A stretch of DNA of 55,741 nt from an uncultured Bacteroidales bacterium (GTDB taxonomy: Bacteria; Bacteroidota; Bacteroidia; Bacteroidales; Bacteroidaceae), in contig CADCIQ010000006.1 in NCBI GenBank assembly GCA_902801425.1, positions 1 through 55,741 on the forward strand. Direction: 5' to 3'. Positions 7,909 to 15,600 of the stretch are shown here, in pieces. Made by a program: the position numbers and the translations under genes. Each line of letters begins with the position of its first letter. Position 1 is the stretch's first letter. The notes under the pieces are model-generated. The model was not told the origin of the DNA. It saw only the letters and a program-made list of their open reading frames with translations, and did no database searches.

Positions 7909-8690
7909 TGCTGTTCTGTGGCAAATAATCCGTCCAATTGTTCCAGCAAGGCTTCGACGAATGATGTATCCTGGTCAAGAGCCTTGGAAAGTGGTTCAGA
8001 AAGAGTATTCCATTCTTTCTTGATTGAAGAGACAAACTCCCTTATGCAAGTTACTATCGGTTCTGGAGCAGTAATTTGACTATCTTCTATGATGACCACG
8101 TTCTTCAGCACATCAGAACGATGCTTCTTGATGTCTTTGCTGTTGACATGCTTTCCGTTTGCCTTGTCTTGCAGAAGATTGAGGTATGCTCGTGACTTCA
8201 GAGCTATGAGCGCAGCAGAGTCTGCATGGCGTAATCCATTGGTCAGTTTGCTGTGCTCGATTGTGAAGTGGTAGAAATCATCGTCCATGATGATTGCACT
8301 CAGACTGGATGTGTCCTCGCTGGTGGGAATTGGTTCAATGGTCAGCCCCTTCGGTTCGCCGAGGATGTCAGGGTGCCGTGACAGCAGTTCAATCATTTCG
8401 GGATAGTCAGGTTTGCCATTGACAAAGCGGTACAGTTCGTACTTCGGAGTCTCGCCCTCTTCCTGTTTGCGTCTCTCAGGACGATACCCACCTTCACGCA
8501 CGAATTGCCAGAAATGCTCAGCGAAGTCGGTTGTCATCTTTTCAACGATGACTATCATGTCGATGTCATGCGTGGCACGAGGGCGAACAGCCGTGCCGGT
8601 CATGGCAATGTCACAAGCCGTGCCACCGATGATGACGTAGTTCTCAGAGTAGGCTTCAAAAGCTTCACGGAATTTATCTAACCCTTCCAT
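7905..8690 (-). CDS. Nucleotidyltransferase-fold protein, possible toxin-like
   Basis: The 261-aa product shows an MNT/AbiEii-like nucleotidyltransferase signature at its N terminus: the IIGGTA helix cap (residues 20-25) followed by R-x-THDIDMIV with the metal-binding pair D42 and D44. The C-terminal half is helical and ends in a segment rich in acidic residues. Proteins of this fold paired with a HTH protein include AbiE-type type IV toxin-antitoxin systems, but the sequence is not a textbook AbiEii and the assignment is by fold and context only. It overlaps the upstream HTH gene by 13 bp and the downstream phosphoesterase by 4 bp. Confidence 0.75.
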   Translation of the reverse strand: MEGLDKFREAFEAYSENYVIIGGTACDIAMTGTAVRPRATHDIDMIVIVEKMTTDFAEHFWQFVREGGYRPERRKQEEGETPKYELYRFVNGKPDYPEMIELLSRHPDILGEPKGLTIEPIPTSEDTSSLSAIIMDDDFYHFTIEHSKLTNGLRHADSAALIALKSRAYLNLLQDKANGKHVNSKDIKKHRSDVLKNVVIIEDSQITAPEPIVTCIREFVSSIKKEWNTLSEPLSKALDQDTSFVEALLEQLDGLFATEQQ

Positions 8691-9649
8691 GCTGTTTCAT
8701 TTATTAAACGTTCAACTTCACCTTCCACCCGCGGATCTGCATCCTCACGTAGAGAAATGGCCAATGATAACCTGTCCACCCATTCGGCTTTTTCACCATT
8801 ATTAATTACCGGTGGGTATTTCCAGGCTTCGATGAGAATGTTGCCATCATACTGATTGGGGCGTACTATGACACCTGATACCATGAAGTCTCTAACTTGT
8901 TTGGCAGTCATCATGATTATCCTTTCGGGATCAGGATTGAGCATTGTGTAATGTGCCAGGGCATTGATGCCACATATCACAAAATGGTCTTCAGTCAATA
9001 GTTCATCGCAGTAGATGCGCTCTTCAACGGGATTAATCAGGAGTGGTTGAGCTTGATCCCATAGATCCCTCCCCTTCTTATGGAAGTGGATGACCTTTCG
9101 TTTTGAGCCTTCTGATTCTTTCCGGCACAGCCCTAAGTCTTCAAGGCAAGTAATGCCAAGTGTAATGCTTGCGTATGAATAAGGAATCCTATCCTCTATG
9201 TCTCGTGCTGCCAATCCATCTATGCTTTCTATCTGCAGATGATAGAGCAGCAGGTATTGGGCTACCGGTGTCATAATTTTCGCCTGTTTTGTTTTGCGTA
9301 TGCGCTCATTGGCCAGAAGCATTGGCAAATGAACGTATTTGTCAGAGATAACGAAATAAACGTCTTTGTCAATAAGCCTCTGTCGTTCGTATGCAGGACA
9401 TGCAGGCAACAAAAAGACTACAGGAAGCTGGAATAATGAAGTAAGATTGCTTGCCGTGACAGACAAGATGCGAGGTGCAGCAACTTTACCTTTGGGTTCA
9501 GCGAAAAGCAATGGCATACCATGAAACTCTCCATCGTAGAACTTGTACGATAGCGAGTCTCCGATGGTGACACCTTTCATCTGCGCCTTGCTTCGTTCTT
9601 GCAGCTGTATAGGTCTGCCCAATATGAAGAGATCTTTCGTTTTAACCAT
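8678..9649 (-). CDS. HTH protein partner of the nucleotidyltransferase
   Basis: The 323-aa product has an N-terminal domain of unknown type (1-140), a winged-helix-like segment at about residues 145-205 (AQYLLLYHLQIESID, YSYASITLGITCLEDLGLCRKE, KRKVIHFHKKGRDLW), and a C-terminal domain containing ALAHYTML. Order and partner resemble AbiEi-type antitoxins, which repress their own operon, but the match is not strong. It is the first gene of the three-gene operon, has a promoter motif at 9682-9689, and overlaps the nucleotidyltransferase gene by 13 bp. An antitoxin or regulator role is inference from architecture. Confidence 0.65.
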   Translation of the reverse strand: MVKTKDLFILGRPIQLQERSKAQMKGVTIGDSLSYKFYDGEFHGMPLLFAEPKGKVAAPRILSVTASNLTSLFQLPVVFLLPACPAYERQRLIDKDVYFVISDKYVHLPMLLANERIRKTKQAKIMTPVAQYLLLYHLQIESIDGLAARDIEDRIPYSYASITLGITCLEDLGLCRKESEGSKRKVIHFHKKGRDLWDQAQPLLINPVEERIYCDELLTEDHFVICGINALAHYTMLNPDPERIIMMTAKQVRDFMVSGVIVRPNQYDGNILIEAWKYPPVINNGEKAEWVDRLSLAISLREDADPRVEGEVERLINETAWKG

Positions 9650-9681
9650 TCTGCTTCATTTTATATACCATTAAAACGATG

Positions 9682-9689
9682 CAAAAGTA
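9682..9689 (-). promoter_or_regulatory. -7 element of the HTH-NTase-phosphoesterase operon
   Basis: TACTTTTG on the minus strand, 33 bp before the HTH gene start. Confidence 0.6.
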
Positions 9690-9872
9690 TTAAAATAATC
9701 TGATATAACCAAAGGTTTTCCTGATTTTCTTGATTTTAGCAATAAAGTTTGAATACTTAATGCCTCAATTGGCAGATATACAGTTCAAAAAAGTGTTTCA
9801 CTTTGCACTTTCGTTCAAGTAGGTAACTACTATTTGGTAAACCTCTTTACCCTTACATCCCATATACAAATG

Positions 9873-9912
9873 AAAGTAGCGACGCTATAGAATTAACGCC
9901 GCTACTTTTTTT
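9873..9912. terminator. AGTAGCG hairpin downstream of the surface-protein operon
   Basis: AAAGTAGCG-A-CG pairs with CG-C-CGCTACTTT around a 12-nt AT-rich loop. The T-run is strong on the plus strand and weak on the minus strand, but its place just after the 57-aa gene suggests it ends the minus-strand transcript. Confidence 0.5.
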
Positions 9913-9932
9913 CTCAGATTTAGACAGAACGT

Positions 9933-10106
9933 CTATCTGTCCCAAATGCTGCTGCCACCGCCCTGGTCACTGATGTCCAGTTCATCTTCAGGATCATCCC
10001 AGCCACTTGATTGCAGACCTCTTACATCACCACTACCAGCCAGAAGCCGTGTCATGTGCTGTAACTCAATTGCCGTCATAGAGGGCTTTATATATTCTTT
10101 CTTCAT
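9933..10106 (-). CDS. 57-aa follower peptide of the surface protein
   Basis: The frame starts MKKEYIKPSMTAIELQHM, contains TRLLAGSGDVRG and ends in an acidic, Gly- and Ser-rich tail (DQGGGSSIWDR). It begins 5 bp after the stop of the 1045-aa surface-protein gene, so they share a transcript. The pattern MKK-x-Y-x-x-P followed by a hydrophobic stretch and LLAGSG is one I associate with many short Bacteroidales peptides of unknown function. The LLAGSG step might be a processing site, but nothing in the sequence proves secretion or maturation. No maturase or peptidase gene is adjacent. Confidence 0.7.
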   Translation of the reverse strand: MKKEYIKPSMTAIELQHMTRLLAGSGDVRGLQSSGWDDPEDELDISDQGGGSSIWDR

Positions 10107-10111
10107 ATCGC

Positions 10112-13100
10112 TTACTTGACAAGTATTTTTTTACCTTTATTGATATACATTCCGCGTTGTGTCGGTTTTCCGCTCAGGCGCACACCGTCCAACGAATACC
10201 ATACATAATCCTTCACTTCATTAGAATTTGCAGAAACTTCAGGAATGCCTGTTGTTTCTTCACCGTCAAAGCTTAATGCAAACGCACGTGCCTTAGCTCC
10301 AGCGTGTCCATTGATGTACGGCACTGAGAAGTAGGCACGACATGAGCGAATCTGGCGGTCAACTGTTGAGTAGTACAATGTGTTTGCGTCACCCAAGAAT
10401 AGGATGCTCTTGTCATCAGCTGTAACGCCGACTGGAGAATACGTACCTACCATCTGTACTGTCTCCAGTCCAACTGTCTTACTCTCCACAATCTGAGCCG
10501 TTGAGTTGCTTACGGTCACGCCCTCGAATACAGGACTTACGATATCATAGACTGAAGGGTTGTTGTCGTAGTCTGCAGCCTTATCCCATTTTACCAGATA
10601 TGGCACTCCTGCCTCAATCTCTGTCGCTTTCTTGAACCACAGATACAGCGTTCCATCTTCCACATCGAAGCCGTTCTTCTCTGTCACGTCCATAGTCATC
10701 AGTGTAGCACCAGCAAAGTCCGCATTGGCAGCAATCTGCTCAGCATTCAATGAGAATGGCAGGCACAGCGTGTTCCATTTGCCGTCCTTATAGAGCGTGC
10801 GATCAGAGAGCGTCACGTCGGCTTTACTGTCATAGTTAGTAATGATGTTGCTAATGACATCGGAATTGTCAACAATGGCAGCCAGCGAAGCATCGAAATA
10901 GGTGATTGTCTCCTCGATTGTCTGCGCTGCAACCGCATTCCAGTTATCGCTGCCCTCCACCTTGTAATATACGGTGTAGGTTCCGGCATCCGTTCCTGTC
11001 GGGATGTCATCAGAATAGTTCTGGCCGTCAAGGCTGTAAAGCAAGGTTCCAAAGTCTGTATTGCCTGCATTCACAAGCGCCTGTGCCGAGCCGTTATATA
11101 TAAGGTTTTCAACAGCAGTCGGAGTTGTGACAGTGGGCGTAGCTTTAGCGATGGTGAATAAAACCTCTCTTGAGCCCGAGTAGTTGCCCTTGCCGGTAAT
11201 GGTAGCAGTGGCAGTACCCACATTCACATTGGCAGAATACCCGATGGTGTAATCTGTTCCAAGCGTGAGGGTTGTTTCTCCATCTTTAACGGTCACGGCA
11301 GGTTCGATGGCAGAGCCGGTGTAGGTCTGGTCAGCGATGGCGGCAATAGTGATGCCATCATTGGTCACAGCCTTCGGGATGATAGTGAACGTCGCTGCGG
11401 TCTCGCCCGAGTAGTCACCCTTGCCCTTGATGGTGACTGTGGCTGTTCCTGCGTTGACGTTATTGCTGTAAGTCACCTCGTAAACCTCGTCAGGATTGAG
11501 CGGTGTTTCTCCATCTTTAACGGTCACGGCTGGTTCGATTGCCGAGCCCGTATAGACCTGGGTGGGTATAGATGCCACGTCGCAGTTCAGCATAGACTTC
11601 AACTTCAATACTGACACAAACCAGTTGCCCCCCCCTTTGTCCGTCAGAGTGAACACATAGAATCCGCTTTGATGGACTCTAAAATTACTTCCACCATTAT
11701 CGCTGAATGCGTATTCGCCACCAACGTATGGCACAGTGATAGTGTTGTCGGAGCCCCAATACTTATGCTCGTTATTGGAAATATTATACCCTTCTGTCGT
11801 TTCGTCGAGCCAGACAATGTTTTCGCCTTCGTAGAGGAGACTTGCAGGTACAGGTTCACCCCGCTGCATAAGATAGAAGCTCGTTTTAGCCTCGCCCCAC
11901 TTGGCATAAAACGTCATATCTTCGGTTGCCGTGGCAGGGATGGCGACATAGCGGTCACCAGAGAAATCTGCCGTCGTGTACCAGCCCTCGAATGAAGCAC
12001 CGCCGTAAAATACCAATGCGGGAAGTGGCGTTACTTCGCCCTCAATGTAATGGTCGATTTCACCACCTTCTATAAGACCGCCATTGAGTTCAAATGTTAC
12101 GGTATGACTTTGTTTATATTTCGCCCAATATTCCTTGTCGCCTGTTTCGGAAGAAGAAATACTTGTAACGGCATTGCCCACAAGGTTGGCATTGTTGTAC
12201 CAGCCAGCGAACTTGTTGTAGCCGACACAAGCAACGTTCACGGGCAGCGTTGTAGTATTGCCAACGACGTATTTCGACGAATACGTCTTAGTGTCGCCAG
12301 TGAAGGTGTGCAGGGTGATGTTGGCTGTCGGAATGCTCACGCCGTCAATCGTGCCGGAGAAATTCGTCTTGCCACCACTCATACCAAACATCGAGCCGTC
12401 GGCAAGAGCGTCCTGATAATAATGCAGAGCCGCAGCCACTGTGCCGTCGGACATCTGTTCTGCCGTAACCGATGTGCCATATTGCGAAGTACCGAGGACA
12501 AAGGTGTTGACAACAATGAGAGTGCCAGAAGTGGGCAAATCGAATTCGCCCGCCACAAGATCGTCGTGATGAGTGCCGTAGGACCAATCTGCACTTGTCT
12601 TGCCAGCAAAATAGGAATTGATGATTGTCACAGAGCCTTTTCCGGAGCCATTCACAAGTCCGCCAATATAGTTAACGCCCTTTACGGTACTTGTGCTGTA
12701 CACATTGGCGAGGGTAACGGAAGATTGACTATCTACGTCTCCTACTATCGAGCCAAGGAAGTTTCCTGAACTGTTGAAATACGAATCCACAATGCCAAGG
12801 TTCTTGATTGTGGCTGAACCGTTTACTTTACCAATAAGTCCGACACGGTGGCTATTGCCGCTGACATAGAGTCCGCTGATGGTGTGTCCCTGCCCGTCGA
12901 AAGTGCCGGAATAAAAAACATTTCCTATCAGCGTCCATTGCACGAAATCGCCCGTGTTAGCCTCGCCGTTGGCGTCCAACACGTTTTCATTGACCACAAT
13001 GTCGGCGGTCAGTTTAGCGTTGGCTGAAGCATTGCTATTGTTGACAAGCTCCGCAAAACCATAGAGCTCTGCAGCAGTGCCGATGAGGTAATAGCCGTCG

Positions 13101-13249
13101 CCATCCTGCGAAGGGGTGGTTGGCGTAATTGTGGTTTGTGCCCACGCCATGGTTGATGTGAGCATCATCACAAGCAGCAGCACTGCTGCCCGTCGCGTTG
13201 CGCCCAGCCCCAAGGCCAAGGGCGCGAAAAAGTTTTTCTTAATACTCAT
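10112..13249 (-). CDS. Large modular surface protein with GLUG, InlB-like and MBG-like repeats
   Basis: The 1045-aa product begins with a long signal peptide (1-37, ending AWAQ). Residues about 115-225 carry GLUG-like units (FDGQGHTISGLYV, RVGLIGKV, NYIGGLV). Residues about 315-450 carry Listeria-Bacteroides/InlB B-like repeats (YNKFAGWYNN, FEGWYTT, TFYAKWGE). Three MBG-like Ig modules span roughly 553-628, 630-700 and 705-783, the first two sharing VYTGSAIEPAVTVKDGET-type blocks nearly identical at DNA level. The C terminus (WYSLDGVRLSGKPTQRGMYI, then a basic end) resembles Prevotella type IX-like sorting tails. It is probably an exported adhesin-like protein. A GAGT tract lies upstream, a 57-aa gene follows at 5 bp, and a recombinase gene is adjacent. 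Confidence 0.85.
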   Translation of the reverse strand: MSIKKNFFAPLALGLGATRRAAVLLLVMMLTSTMAWAQTTITPTTPSQDGDGYYLIGTAAELYGFAELVNNSNASANAKLTADIVVNENVLDANGEANTGDFVQWTLIGNVFYSGTFDGQGHTISGLYVSGNSHRVGLIGKVNGSATIKNLGIVDSYFNSSGNFLGSIVGDVDSQSSVTLANVYSTSTVKGVNYIGGLVNGSGKGSVTIINSYFAGKTSADWSYGTHHDDLVAGEFDLPTSGTLIVVNTFVLGTSQYGTSVTAEQMSDGTVAAALHYYQDALADGSMFGMSGGKTNFSGTIDGVSIPTANITLHTFTGDTKTYSSKYVVGNTTTLPVNVACVGYNKFAGWYNNANLVGNAVTSISSSETGDKEYWAKYKQSHTVTFELNGGLIEGGEIDHYIEGEVTPLPALVFYGGASFEGWYTTADFSGDRYVAIPATATEDMTFYAKWGEAKTSFYLMQRGEPVPASLLYEGENIVWLDETTEGYNISNNEHKYWGSDNTITVPYVGGEYAFSDNGGSNFRVHQSGFYVFTLTDKGGGNWFVSVLKLKSMLNCDVASIPTQVYTGSAIEPAVTVKDGETPLNPDEVYEVTYSNNVNAGTATVTIKGKGDYSGETAATFTIIPKAVTNDGITIAAIADQTYTGSAIEPAVTVKDGETTLTLGTDYTIGYSANVNVGTATATITGKGNYSGSREVLFTIAKATPTVTTPTAVENLIYNGSAQALVNAGNTDFGTLLYSLDGQNYSDDIPTGTDAGTYTVYYKVEGSDNWNAVAAQTIEETITYFDASLAAIVDNSDVISNIITNYDSKADVTLSDRTLYKDGKWNTLCLPFSLNAEQIAANADFAGATLMTMDVTEKNGFDVEDGTLYLWFKKATEIEAGVPYLVKWDKAADYDNNPSVYDIVSPVFEGVTVSNSTAQIVESKTVGLETVQMVGTYSPVGVTADDKSILFLGDANTLYYSTVDRQIRSCRAYFSVPYINGHAGAKARAFALSFDGEETTGIPEVSANSNEVKDYVWYSLDGVRLSGKPTQRGMYINKGKKILVK
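11274..11565 (-). repeat. Direct repeat within the MBG modules
   Basis: The stretch beginning GTTTCTCCATCTTTAACGGT (plus-strand view) occurs near 11274 and again near 11508, extending about 55 bp with few mismatches. It encodes the shared GSAIEPAVTVKDGET segment and is a likely site of module gain or loss by recombination. Confidence 0.7.
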
Positions 13250-13346
13250 TGTTATTGTTTATTTTTGATTATTTATTCGTTGAGTAATGGATATAAAAAC
13301 ACAGCGACCTTCCTTGCATTAATGCAAAGAAAGCCGTATATTTTAA

Positions 13347-13360
13347 CGCGGGTGCCCGCG
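13347..13360. repeat. GC-rich hairpin in the surface-protein leader
   Basis: CGCGGGTGCCCGCG is a 14-bp near-perfect palindrome, out of place in an AT-rich leader, between the start codon and the GAGT tract. Confidence 0.55.
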
Positions 13361-13383
13361 CCTTTTCAATCGCGCGTGACTTA

Positions 13384-13455
13384 GAGTGAGTGAGTGAGTG
13401 AGTGAGTGAGTGAGTGAGTGAGTGAGTGAGTGAGTGAGTGAGTGAGTGAGTGAGT
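13384..13455. repeat. Tetranucleotide tract, 18 GAGT units
   Basis: Eighteen perfect consecutive GAGT units (72 bp) lie about 135 bp upstream of the surface-protein start codon. Tracts of this length change copy number by slipped-strand mispairing. Here that would alter promoter or leader spacing rather than reading frame. A hairpin-forming sequence (about 13456-13493) adjoins it. Confidence 0.95.
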
Positions 13456-13493
13456 TAACGAATTATTTGGAATCACCAAACAATTCGCGTTAA
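13456..13493. repeat. Hairpin next to the GAGT tract
   Basis: TTAACGAATTATTTGG and CCAAACAATTCGCGTTAA form an imperfect stem of about 16 bp. It has no U-run on either strand, so it is more likely a protein or structural site than a terminator. Confidence 0.45.
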
Positions 13494-13627
13494 ACAATGT
13501 TATCACTTCAATCCTTCTCATGCCTAAATTCTCAAAAAAACGCTACAAAGTTATACTTTTTTTTTCAATTATTGTTCATTTCCATCGACAAATTGACAAA
13601 AAGCGGTCGAATTCCTGACATTTTGCT

Positions 13628-13635
13628 ATCTTTGT
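13628..13635 (+). promoter_or_regulatory. Orphan plus-strand promoter motif facing the recombinase 3' end
   Basis: TATCTTTG fits TAnnTTTG, but there is no plus-strand gene downstream; transcription would run antisense into the recombinase. It could be fortuitous. Confidence 0.3.
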
Positions 13636-13723
13636 ACACCAAAATTGTAACCATCAGCCACACACTATTACCATTTTCATAGTTCCTCAGTAGTCCGTAT
13701 AGGCCGACACTCGCAGCTCTTTC

Positions 13724-15187
13724 TTACTGCAATATTCTCTGATACAATTGAGTCTGCTTCTTGTCCATATTAGTAATCCTTATCTGTACCTTGATTGGAC
13801 GTTCGACATCCTCAGGGAAGGCCGAAAGGAGTTTCGTTATTACCTGTTCCACATTTGTAAATCCTGAGTCTTCAATTATTGATACACACTCACCACTGAT
13901 GAATGCCTCTCCACGAATAAGATTGTACTTCGACATTCTCTCAAAGGATTTGCCTGAATCTTCACGATTGTTGATATCCTCATTACTGAAGAAAATATAG
14001 TCTATGACTTTCTCGTTCAGAATCCATGCTGGAGAAAAGTCTATCTTTGTATATACTCTTGCCATTTTGTATGTTGAGTGGTTGAGTGCAAAGTCAACAT
14101 CTCCAAGCGACGCACCGCAACCATTCTGTGCTATCGTTGCCCATGAATGACGGAAGAAATACAGGCTGGCATGGAAGTCTGGCGAGACTTTCTTACAGAT
14201 TTGGCTGATGCCTGCATTTACATTGGCATTGAATGAGTCTGATGTGCTTAGACGGTCTTGAAAGTCAAACAGCCAGGGAGATTCTATGTTTTTGGACAAG
14301 TACTTCTCGAATGTGGGCTTTATAAATTGTGGCACCCTTATCTCAAAGTATGCATTATCGGAACGGGATTTACTTGTTTTTCTTCTGTTATAGTGGAAAA
14401 TGCCATTGTGATACTGGCACTTTTCAGCGTAGAACAAATCAATGCTGTTGATGCCACACATACAGAAGCTTATCAGCGCAATATCCTGTCCAAGTTCCTG
14501 GAGCGGATGCGTGAATCTACTGAAGTCGGGAACAACGGCGAAGAACCTGCGAAGCAGATTGGGGCTTATTGCTCTCTTGTTTGGTGTATCTTCCTTGGGG
14601 ATTGTAATCTTAGGCCAAGGGTTTGTGATTAACTGAATACCTCTTTCCTCATCGTTGTATTCCAACATGGCAGCTTTGTGAATCTGTCTGATGTTGATTG
14701 GGTATTTGTTTTTAGACCTTGCCGTCTGGGAAAGAGAGTATATCCATCTAGAAAGGAATGAGTATGTCAATTGTGAAAACATGACCTCATTACCACCTGC
14801 AAATTTCTCCAAGCTATAAAGTGCCCACTTATAGTCGCGTGAAGTCCTTTCCTGGCCTCTGGCTTTCATCTTCTCTATATGCTTACGAGCGTACATTGAG
14901 AACGATATTCCATCCTTACCTTTCTGAATATAGTCCACAATTTCCTTGACCGTCCAGTCTTGTGTGTCAATCCTATTCAGAGTGTTGTAGTATTGATCAA
15001 TCAATTTAGAGGTTTGTTGAATAACGTAAGGATCAAGAATATCCTTTTTGTTCCGACTCAACCCCTTATCGTTAACCATCCATGAAGTCCTTAGATAAGA
15101 GACTTTACGATTGTGGGCAAAACGTATGTATACGACATACATTCCATCTTTTCTCTTTGATTTTACCGTAGCTTTTAATGTTGCCAT
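13724..15187 (-). CDS. Bacteroidetes-type tyrosine recombinase (integrase)
   Basis: The 487-aa product has an N-terminal arm-binding-like domain (1-75), a SAM-like core-binding domain (about 80-180) and a C-terminal catalytic domain. Box II reads YFFRHSWATIAQ with R346 and H347, followed by ALNHSTYKMARVYTKID with H370 and nucleophile Y379; K270 in NRRKTSK is a candidate catalytic Lys. Box I reads CGINSIDL, with N246 where the first catalytic Arg is usual, and Y343 stands where HxxR has His. I recall such changes in many Bacteroidetes recombinases. It could mobilise the accessory region or switch a nearby promoter. A promoter motif lies at 15322-15329. It is about 80 aa longer than compact integrases because of a C-terminal extension after residue 400. 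Confidence 0.9.
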   Translation of the reverse strand: MATLKATVKSKRKDGMYVVYIRFAHNRKVSYLRTSWMVNDKGLSRNKKDILDPYVIQQTSKLIDQYYNTLNRIDTQDWTVKEIVDYIQKGKDGISFSMYARKHIEKMKARGQERTSRDYKWALYSLEKFAGGNEVMFSQLTYSFLSRWIYSLSQTARSKNKYPINIRQIHKAAMLEYNDEERGIQLITNPWPKITIPKEDTPNKRAISPNLLRRFFAVVPDFSRFTHPLQELGQDIALISFCMCGINSIDLFYAEKCQYHNGIFHYNRRKTSKSRSDNAYFEIRVPQFIKPTFEKYLSKNIESPWLFDFQDRLSTSDSFNANVNAGISQICKKVSPDFHASLYFFRHSWATIAQNGCGASLGDVDFALNHSTYKMARVYTKIDFSPAWILNEKVIDYIFFSNEDINNREDSGKSFERMSKYNLIRGEAFISGECVSIIEDSGFTNVEQVITKLLSAFPEDVERPIKVQIRITNMDKKQTQLYQRILQ

Positions 15188-15321
15188 ATTAAATTTATGT
15201 TATATGATTACACGCAATAGTACGCATTCATATAATATAATTCAGACTCTAGAAGACATTCTCTATTTAACAACAAATTTGGTATAATGCTACCTATTGA
15301 CACATAGAGGAGAATAACCAG

Positions 15322-15329
15322 CAAAGGTA
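15322..15329 (-). promoter_or_regulatory. -7 element of the recombinase promoter
   Basis: TACCTTTG on the minus strand, 135 bp before the start. The 15188-15600 gap also carries two TTTTTGGTAAACA direct repeats (about 15384 and 15402) and two related CTATTGrCACAyAGA words (about 15293 and 15430), possible recombinase sites. No gene seen there. Confidence 0.5.
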
Positions 15330-15541
15330 CATCTGGTACATATCAGCATTATAATATCGGTTTCAAAAAATGTACTCAGATTTTTGGTAAACAGGCTAAA
15401 TTTTTGGTAAACAAATTTGATGCAGAACTTCCTATTGGCACACAGAAGAGCATTTTACAATTTTTCAACTACCTATATATCAGTGGTTTACATATTTAAA
15501 AAGTGTTGACCAGAAAAACACGTTTTCTCAAGAGAAACAAA

Positions 15542-15578
15542 AAAATGCAAGTGCTTGATAATAAAGCACTTGCATTTT
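15542..15578. terminator. Bidirectional terminator between ppdK and the recombinase region
   Basis: AAAATGCAAGTGCTT and AAGCACTTGCATTTT form a perfect 15-bp stem with a short AT loop, with A- and T-runs usable on both strands. Confidence 0.85.
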
Positions 15579-15600
15579 AAGTGTCTCAAAAATATGAAAA

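Noticed and set aside
12050-12769. 239-codon plus-strand frame inside the surface-protein gene
   Set aside because: Antisense shadow of GC-biased repeat codons; no start signal and no recognisable family.
13384-13455. GAGT tract as a CRISPR or coding repeat
   Set aside because: Units are 4 bp without spacers and lie outside any frame.
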